From Cohaesibacter marisflavi (GTDB lineage: Bacteria > Pseudomonadota > Alphaproteobacteria > Rhizobiales > Cohaesibacteraceae), in contig NZ_FOVR01000018.1 of NCBI RefSeq assembly GCF_900115225.1, positions 1-64,000 of the forward strand: 64,000 bases of DNA, given 5' to 3'. The position numbers were made by a program, and so were the translations under genes. This document shows, piece after piece, positions 58,668 to 64,000 of the stretch (positions within the stretch are counted from its first letter, which is position 1; every line of letters starts with the position of its first letter). A model generated the notes under the pieces. That model was given only the letters and a program-made list of their open reading frames with translations, was not told the origin of the DNA and made no database searches.

Positions 58668-59924
58668 TCATGCCTTCTCGAGTTGGTCTCTCACAAGTTT
58701 GACACGGGTGCCAATGATTGTCCTGACGGTCTTCAGGATCGGGTGAAACAGGTCTTCAGCGTGCAACTCGTCGAGCAGAGCATCGGCTTCTGCTTCGATC
58801 CTGCTGGCCATTGTGGCCAACTCGGTGCGGAGCACTCTTTGGGCGGCCTTGGTTGGAGCAGCAAGTGTGTACCATTGTTCAAGTGTGATCGTGTCGGCAA
58901 GACCTCGCCCGCCGATCTGCATGGCTAGTTTCTTTGTGAGACGTGGATAGGCCGCGGTGCAAACCACATCATAGAGGGGGGCTAGATCCGGTGTGCTGGC
59001 GTGATAGAGCAAAGAGAAATTCTTGGCATGAGCATCTGCGTTGCCGACCATATAATGAAACATCACCATGCGCTGGAAGGCGAGCCTTTCAGCGGCAGGG
59101 CGACGCGTGTGTTTCTGGATCAAACCAGCCGACTGTGCGATCCCCGGTCCACCTTCTTCTTCATATTTGAGTTCGGGCGGCACGCTGAGAGCCTGACAGA
59201 AGTCTTCCTGATGCAGCTTGGCAATGGAGCCGTCGGCTTCCTGAACGCGGTCATAGCGTTCCACCAGAATGAAGTCGGTGTCTCCTGCTGACGATTTGAT
59301 GACATGCGGAGCCTGAAGCCCGACGCGGTTTGCGAGACGCATGCAGAAGAGCTCATTCTCAACCGTGCCATCCAGCCCTTCAATGAAGGGCTTGAGGATA
59401 TGGGTCGTCGGCTTGCCGGCTTTGGGGAGCGAGATTTGACCTCCGGTCACGCATACCGCCAGCTTGTCTTGTGCACCGGCAAGAGACAGACGTACACCTT
59501 CCTCTCCTCCGAGCAAAGGGCGATCTCGCAACAGATCAAGGATCTGGCTCAGGCGCTTCTCGTCCAGCGGCTCAGTATCCTGAGAGCTGAAGTCTGGAAG
59601 ATCTGATCCTTGTGGCAAGAGCGAGAGGGCACCTGCGCATTCACCACCGATGATTTCCAGAAGCCCAAAGGCATTTTGCTGCGAGACGCCAAGGGCGGCG
59701 GCCAGCCTTTTGCGCGCGCGCTCATCTGGTAGCAGTCCGGAAAAGATAGGCCGAGCTGCCGCATCAGGGTAGGGGGCCTCTTGTAGGGGCATTGAGACTG
59801 AAAGGGCGGCTCCGTTGGAAGACAGATAGTCAGGACCATAGAAGAAGCAGAGTTGCCCATCATCCATCTGAATTAGGGAGCCTGCCAAACTCTCGCGCAA
59901 ATAGACATCAAGAGTGCGGCTCAT
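58668..59924 (-). CDS. hipA: HipA toxin serine/threonine kinase
   Basis: A 418-residue, full-length HipA. The N-terminal subdomain (GSLIQMDDGQLCFFY) is followed by the kinase core: SLAGAQDKLAV, catalytic GNADAHAKNFSLL and APLYDVV. HipA kinases phosphorylate aminoacyl-tRNA synthetases and stop translation, producing tolerance. Its ATG overlaps the hipB stop by four bases. A broken second copy lies at 44114, 14.5 kb away, with near-identical sequence. Confidence 0.93.
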   Translation of the reverse strand: MSRTLDVYLRESLAGSLIQMDDGQLCFFYGPDYLSSNGAALSVSMPLQEAPYPDAAARPIFSGLLPDERARKRLAAALGVSQQNAFGLLEIIGGECAGALSLLPQGSDLPDFSSQDTEPLDEKRLSQILDLLRDRPLLGGEEGVRLSLAGAQDKLAVCVTGGQISLPKAGKPTTHILKPFIEGLDGTVENELFCMRLANRVGLQAPHVIKSSAGDTDFILVERYDRVQEADGSIAKLHQEDFCQALSVPPELKYEEEGGPGIAQSAGLIQKHTRRPAAERLAFQRMVMFHYMVGNADAHAKNFSLLYHASTPDLAPLYDVVCTAAYPRLTKKLAMQIGGRGLADTITLEQWYTLAAPTKAAQRVLRTELATMASRIEAEADALLDELHAEDLFHPILKTVRTIIGTRVKLVRDQLEKA

Positions 59925-60145
59925 GCGTCATCCTCCCGGTTGTTGACCGTGAAGGTGAGGCCAAGGGTCTGCATGACTGTTAGAGCCAGTCCCACTTGGC
60001 AACTCTCCTTGCCATGCTCCAGCTCACGCACAAAGCGCACGCCGACCCCCGATAGGGCTGCCAGTTGTTCCTGTGTCAGCGCCTGCCGTTTGCGCTCTTC
60101 TCGAATGAGCGCTCCAAGATCTTGAGAATTATCGATGTTGGCCAT
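59921..60145 (-). CDS. hipB: HipB antitoxin, XRE-family repressor
   Basis: A 74-residue helix-turn-helix protein with LGALIREERKRQALTQEQLAALSGV and a short C-terminal beta strand region. It neutralises HipA and represses its own operon. An ATG two codons earlier (60151) lies inside the first operator; ATG 60145 is preferred. Partner of the downstream hipA, overlap ATGA. Confidence 0.92.
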   Translation of the reverse strand: MANIDNSQDLGALIREERKRQALTQEQLAALSGVGVRFVRELEHGKESCQVGLALTVMQTLGLTFTVNNREDDA

Positions 60146-60148
60146 GAT

Positions 60149-60264
60149 CATCCCTTTCGGGACGAATCTAGCACAACTCAGTTAAAAATGCACGAAAAAG
60201 ACCCGAACGGGATGAAAGGTGCCATCAGAGTGTTGATGCGACAGAAAACATCCCGAACGGGATG
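60149..60264 (-). promoter_or_regulatory. Three HipB operator palindromes
   Basis: Three TCCC-N4-GGGA-like sites occur upstream of hipB: TCCCTTTCGGGA at 60151-60162, ACCCGAACGGGA at 60201-60212 and the perfect CATCCCGAACGGGATG at 60249-60264. Spacing centre to centre is about 50 bases each. E. coli HipB uses TATCC-N8-GGATA; the half-site ATCC/GGAT is shared in O3. Confidence 0.75.
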
Positions 60265-60785
60265 ATGCAAGAAAAATGTGATTTGTTCCTATCTCGGGCT
60301 ATCGGATAGAATGGAGAAAGACGTTCGCATTCCGAATCCGCCGATCGGAAGACGTTGAGCCGAAATTTTCAGGTTGAGCTGGAAGCGAGCCTGACCTAGC
60401 CTAAGGTCTAGTGCCCAAAACGGTGCCATCCACAGGCATAAAATTTTTGGTTGCAAAATTTTTATATCGAAATTTCAATGGGTTACAGTTCTGAAAATGA
60501 CATCCGCCTCGGGGCACCATCATTTTTCCCAGCCCGTCCCACTTATGTCAACAAGTCTTTGGAATTATGGGGTTTTTAGGTCTCAGGTTTCTCGGAGTGT
60601 GTCAGGCGATTTCACCATATGCGACCCGAGTGGGGCCATATTGGGTGCCAAGATTTTTCATGAATTCATTGATGGCCCCAATTTTAGGGTTTCATGCCAC
60701 CTGACAACTCTCTTAGCATAATAATGCAAAAAGATTGCGAACCATCTTCTTGGCCCGGTGCAGGAAGTATTCTCGCAATGATGGA
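60265..60785. other. Intergenic stretch without a recognisable gene
   Basis: About 520 bases. The frames are short and resemble no family. AAAATTTTT occurs twice near 60448-60475. Nothing functional was identified. Confidence 0.45.
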
Positions 60786-61688
60786 TCAGGCGCTACATCG
60801 AGATATTGCGAGGTCAGTCTCTTTTATCCAGCTCACAATTTGCGCGCAAATCTGGTCATCAATCCAATGCCCGAGCTCAGTACAGATCGTGCAACTGGCC
60901 TGAGGCATATCGCCTGCCATCTGTTGGGCAGATGTTGCCTTGATACATGGATCTTTGTCTCCGTGAAGAAAGAGAGCCCGAACCAATAGCTTTGCCAATC
61001 CGTCCCTCCAAGCCGCAGTGGCCGTCATGGCCCAGGCCTGTCGCAGGTAGCCGCCTTCATCTTGGGCGCGCTCAACAAGCGCATGGGCCAGCCTGATACT
61101 CTGCGCGCTATCGCGGGGCAATGCGCCGCGCGAAAAATAGTCGTTGCTCGATCGGATCACCTCCGATGCTTCCATCGCCGTGGCGAAAGGAAAGAAAAAG
61201 CTTTCCATCTGCCTCAAGGCTTCAGGCTCGGCGGAAATCACACTTTCACCTCCCGTGCTGCTGATTGACACAAGAGACCGCACCCGATCGTCAGCCTTCG
61301 TTGCGACAATCTGCGCGATCATGCCTCCCATGGAAAAGCCGATACAGCCAAATTGTTTCAGTTGCAGATGATTGGCCAATGCAATGACGTCATCCGCCAT
61401 ATCCGTGAGGTCATAGGAAGCCTGTTCTAACGCACTTCCTTTCCAGGAGAAGCCGGACGGAATCACCGAAAATGGCCCGCCACATCGGCTTGAAAGGCCG
61501 CAATCCCGATTGTCCAAGCGAATGACTCTATGGTCTTGTGAAAGCACCTTCACAAGGGCCGGGGGCCATTCGATCAACTGCATGCCGAGGCCGGGTATCA
61601 AGATGAGGGCGGGCGCATCCGAAGACCCGTCTTGCCTGTAGCACATTCGGATGTCGCCCAACTTGGCGTAAAGATCCTGGCTCGTCAT
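60786..61688 (-). CDS. Alpha/beta hydrolase
   Basis: A 300-residue alpha/beta hydrolase. The nucleophile elbow is GFSMGG near residue 120, the acid lies in HGDKDP near 245 and the histidine in LGHWI near 272. The oxyanion region is LIPGLGMQLIEWP. Substrate unknown; ester hydrolysis is likely. The ATG overlaps the choX stop by four bases, so it is co-expressed with a choline-binding protein, which may hint at a choline ester as substrate. Confidence 0.88.
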   Translation of the reverse strand: MTSQDLYAKLGDIRMCYRQDGSSDAPALILIPGLGMQLIEWPPALVKVLSQDHRVIRLDNRDCGLSSRCGGPFSVIPSGFSWKGSALEQASYDLTDMADDVIALANHLQLKQFGCIGFSMGGMIAQIVATKADDRVRSLVSISSTGGESVISAEPEALRQMESFFFPFATAMEASEVIRSSNDYFSRGALPRDSAQSIRLAHALVERAQDEGGYLRQAWAMTATAAWRDGLAKLLVRALFLHGDKDPCIKATSAQQMAGDMPQASCTICTELGHWIDDQICAQIVSWIKETDLAISRCSA

Positions 61689-62617
61689 GGTTTGGGTGCG
61701 AGTCCGAGATCTTTGTTAACCGCAGCGAGAGCCGAGCTACCATCCGTCGTGGAAATCCCTTCCAACCATGTATCAAGCATATCAGGGTGGTTGGCGATGA
61801 CTTTGCGTGCGGCATCCATAGCGCTCATCTTGTCGTCCAGAATATAGCCCATGCCCTCGCTTTCCATGGACACAGTGAAGGTGAGTTGATCAAGCAGTTT
61901 GCCAATCTGTGGGCATTCTTTCTGATAGCCTTTGCGCACTTGCGTATGGACGGTCGCTCCGCCAAAGTTCGGGCCGTAATAGGCATCGCCCCCTTCAAGA
62001 TATTTCAGATCAAAGGCCGTGTTCATGGGATGCGGTGCCCAGCCAAGAAAAGCGATCCACTTTTTGCGCTTTATCTCACGCGCAACCTGAGACAGCATGC
62101 CCTGTTCCGAGCTTTCGACAACCTTCCAGTCTCCCAGCCCAAATTCGTTCTTGGCGACAATGTCGAGCATGATATCGTTCGAGCCCGGCTCAATGCCATA
62201 AACTTTTTCGTCGAATTCATCCGCGTGTTTGGCAAGGTCTGCAAAAGAGTGAACCCCCGCGTCATATACGTAGGAGGGAACGGCCCATGTAAATTTGGCG
62301 CCTTCCAGATTGGTATGGATGGTTTCGATTTCTCCGCTATCACGATAGGCATTGAAATAGGTTTCCATCGCCGGATCCCAATATCCCATGAAGACATCCA
62401 GATCCTTGCGCTTCATGGATTCATAGATCACGGGAATGCCGAGGATCTTGCTCTCTGTCTTGTGACCCATTCCTTCGATCAGAACCTGCGTGATTGCGGA
62501 TGTGAGCGCCAGATCGGTCCAGCCCGGTTCGGCAAGACGCACCAGATTGCAATCGGCTTGAGCGGGAAGTGCTGCGGAAAAAAGAAGGGCACATGTGGTG
62601 GAAAGAAGCGATTTCAT
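61685..62617 (-). CDS. choX: Choline ABC transporter substrate-binding protein ChoX
   Basis: A 310-residue periplasmic protein with a signal peptide (cut after PAQA) and an OpuAC/ChoX fold. Aromatic cage residues typical of choline binders appear in EPGWTDLAL, MGYWDPAMETY and FLGWAPHPMN. In rhizobia choX is followed by the permease choW and ATPase choV, but here the next gene is a hydrolase and no choWV is visible in the window. The transporter parts may be elsewhere. Confidence 0.88.
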   Translation of the reverse strand: MKSLLSTTCALLFSAALPAQADCNLVRLAEPGWTDLALTSAITQVLIEGMGHKTESKILGIPVIYESMKRKDLDVFMGYWDPAMETYFNAYRDSGEIETIHTNLEGAKFTWAVPSYVYDAGVHSFADLAKHADEFDEKVYGIEPGSNDIMLDIVAKNEFGLGDWKVVESSEQGMLSQVAREIKRKKWIAFLGWAPHPMNTAFDLKYLEGGDAYYGPNFGGATVHTQVRKGYQKECPQIGKLLDQLTFTVSMESEGMGYILDDKMSAMDAARKVIANHPDMLDTWLEGISTTDGSSALAAVNKDLGLAPKP

Positions 62618-62652
62618 AATTTATGATCCTCTTGGGTTATAAATAAACCATT

Positions 62653-62698
62653 TGGTCAATTTACGATCTAAAATCTAATAGATTGACCATAGAGTCAA
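62653..62698. promoter_or_regulatory. Candidate BetI operators in the choX-betI gap
   Basis: TGGTCAAT at 62653-62660 and ATTGACCA at 62682-62689 are a perfect inverted repeat. TTGACCATAGAGTCAA at 62683-62698 is a second palindrome (TTGAC-N6-GTCAA) that shares the right arm. TTGAC/GTCAA half-sites suit TetR-type repressors such as BetI. Confidence 0.55.
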
Positions 62699-62748
62699 CC
62701 TATTCTAGAAGAAAAGCCGTATCAGGTCGGGCTAACTGGAGGGGGGCA

Positions 62749-63405
62749 ATGGGGCGAAGGAACATTTCTCAGATAAGGCGGGCAGAATATGCAGCCGCCG
62801 CTTATCGCACCTTGATGAAGCATGGCCTTCAGGGAACGTCGCTGTCGCGCGTAGCAGAAGAAGCTGGCGCTTCGAAAGCCAATGTTCTGCACTATTACCA
62901 AAGCAAGGAAGCTCTATTGTCTGCCGCGCTGCGCTATGCCAATGCGGTCTTGTGCAAGGAAGCGATCATTCTGCTGCGGGAAGCGAAAACGCCATGGGAG
63001 CGCATCTATGCGGTTCTGGAAACCAATCTTTCCCCTACGTCCTTTCGGACCGATGTGGCTCATGCATGGATTTCGCTTTGCGCCGGTGTGCCTCACATCA
63101 CGTCGTACCAGCGCATCCAGACGGTGATCTATGCCAGAATGCGCTCGAACCTTATAGGCCCCTTGCGCAGCCTTCTGCCAGAGCAGGACGCAAATTTGAT
63201 GTCTGATGTGTTAACGACTGCCGTCGATGGCCTATGGCTTCGGTGTGGCCTGAGCCTCGATGGACTAAGTCAGGACGCCGCACGGGACCAGCTCGATGCG
63301 GTGCTCGACGCACGTCTGCCAGCGAGTGAGGATCGGCAGCGGGCACGCGACCGCATGATAGACGTGTCGCGGATCATGGCAAGCATGAGCAACAACCGCT
63401 CCTGA
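62749..63405 (+). CDS. betI: TetR-family repressor BetI-like
   Basis: A 218-residue BetI-type regulator. The helix-turn-helix contains LSRVAEEAGASKANVLHYYQSKEALL, and the C-terminal part has HAWISLCAGVPHITSYQRIQ and VDGLWLRCGLS, as in BetI. ATG 62749 has GGAGGGG upstream; the frame before it lies over the operator. It probably represses choX and itself and is released by choline. No betA or betB gene follows in the window. Confidence 0.87.
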   Translation: MGRRNISQIRRAEYAAAAYRTLMKHGLQGTSLSRVAEEAGASKANVLHYYQSKEALLSAALRYANAVLCKEAIILLREAKTPWERIYAVLETNLSPTSFRTDVAHAWISLCAGVPHITSYQRIQTVIYARMRSNLIGPLRSLLPEQDANLMSDVLTTAVDGLWLRCGLSLDGLSQDAARDQLDAVLDARLPASEDRQRARDRMIDVSRIMASMSNNRS

Positions 63406-63524
63406 TTCCGCAAGGACAGTGCAGATGCATCTTGCTGTCTTGGTTCGGCAACTCAGGAAAGTGCGTGTCTAGCCAACGTTGTGGTGGCCAATGGCAACTC
63501 GGCCACGAGCCAAGCTGCTTGGTT

Positions 63525-64000
63525 TTATTCTGTGGGTCTTATCTCGCCGGTATCCAACACTGGTGATGCGTCCATATCTTCAGCATTCAGCATAGCCGCC
63601 ACTCTCTCAAGACTGGCCACAAGCATGGCTTGCTCCCAATTCTCCATGGCAGCGAACTTGCGCACAAATGTTTGCTGCAAAGGGTCCGGCGCATCGCGAA
63701 GCACAGCGCGTCCAGCATCTGTGAGAAGGATGTTGGTCTGTCGGCGATCCTGAGTGGATTTCTCGCGCACCGCCACACCGTCACGCACCAGCTTGTCAAC
63801 CAAAGAGGTGACCGTGCCTTGCGAGACACGCATCCGCACTGAAATAGCTTTGGCCGTGGCATATCCTTGCTCGGAGACAATTTGCAAAACGCGAAACTGG
63901 GTGGGAGTGACGCCGCTGGTCTGGCGGATTTCGCGACCAAACAATTCAGTCGCGCGCACAATCCGTCTCAGGGCAATCAAGCTAGAGTCGATGCGGTCCA
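63525..64000 (-). CDS. MarR-family transcriptional regulator (5' end beyond the window)
   Basis: At least 158 residues of a MarR regulator, with LQIVSEQGYATAKAISVRMRVSQGTVTSLVDKLVRDG as its winged helix (in parts: AISVRMRVSQGTVTSLV and REKSTQDRRQTNILLTDAG for the wing). The frame stays open to the window edge and the segment before residue LIALRRI (DRIDSS) looks coding, so the start lies outside. Its target is unknown. Confidence 0.85.
   Translation of the reverse strand, partial: DRIDSSLIALRRIVRATELFGREIRQTSGVTPTQFRVLQIVSEQGYATAKAISVRMRVSQGTVTSLVDKLVRDGVAVREKSTQDRRQTNILLTDAGRAVLRDAPDPLQQTFVRKFAAMENWEQAMLVASLERVAAMLNAEDMDASPVLDTGEIRPTE

Noticed and set aside
1-64000. CRISPR arrays, tRNA or rRNA genes
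   Set aside because: No regularly spaced repeats or cloverleaf-like sequences were found on reading; short repeats present are operators or decayed IS pieces.

Overview
The window looks like a chromosomal stretch from an alphaproteobacterium, probably a marine, facultatively anaerobic member of the Hyphomicrobiales (Cohaesibacter-like would fit). The reasons are two complete TRAP transporters, a DUF736 gene, a ChoX/BetI pair, a CooMKLXUH-type hydrogenase and overall codon style. That placement is inference; no rRNA or tRNA gene is present to fix it.

Layout. 1-830: relics of IS256 and IS21 elements. 891-7971: a LysR regulator divergent from a TRAP transporter, an M20 amidohydrolase, an MmgE/PrpD protein and a DUF3237 protein; this is a catabolic operon of unknown substrate. 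8604-14334 (minus strand): hypA followed by a nearly complete molybdenum-cofactor operon (moaA, a moaC-moaB fusion, moeA, moaD, moaE, a small unknown, moeB). 14663-34993 (plus strand): an energy-converting [NiFe] hydrogenase in the exact gene order cooM-K-L-X-U-H, a ferredoxin, an XdhC protein, a close homologue of the Desulfovibrio gigas aldehyde oxidoreductase MOP, and a tightly overlapping cassette of seven redox and maturation genes like DVU1551-1560 of Desulfovibrio vulgaris. 35133-36839: an unusual regulator with an AcoR-type sensor joined to a CRP/FNR-type DNA-binding half. 37016-42798: hypBFCDE. 42799-45000: IS3 relic, DUF736 gene, broken hipA. 45349-58019: a sulfoquinovose (sulfoglycolysis) cluster. 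58229-60264: IS relics and an intact hipBA module that is a second copy of the broken one. 60786-64000: hydrolase, choX, betI and an edge-cut marR.

Main reading. The hydrogenase region resembles the CO-oxidising, H2-evolving system of Rhodospirillum rubrum, but where that system carries a ferredoxin and CO dehydrogenase (CooF, CooS) this one carries a ferredoxin and an aldehyde oxidoreductase. Nickel maturation (hypA, hypBFCDE) and molybdenum-cofactor synthesis flank it. The simplest model is an aldehyde:proton oxidoreductase: MOP oxidises an aldehyde to a carboxylate, electrons pass through ferredoxin to the membrane hydrogenase, and H2 release drives ion pumping. This is an inference from gene content.

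The second system encodes every step of a sulfo-EMP type pathway: sulfoquinovosidase, mutarotase, an isomerase of the fucose/arabinose isomerase fold instead of YihS, YihV-like kinase, a class II aldolase instead of YihT, YihU-like reductase, a TauE-type exporter and a CsqR/YihW-like repressor, with a TRAP transporter for uptake. It lies between two direct copies of the hipA region about 14.5 kb apart.
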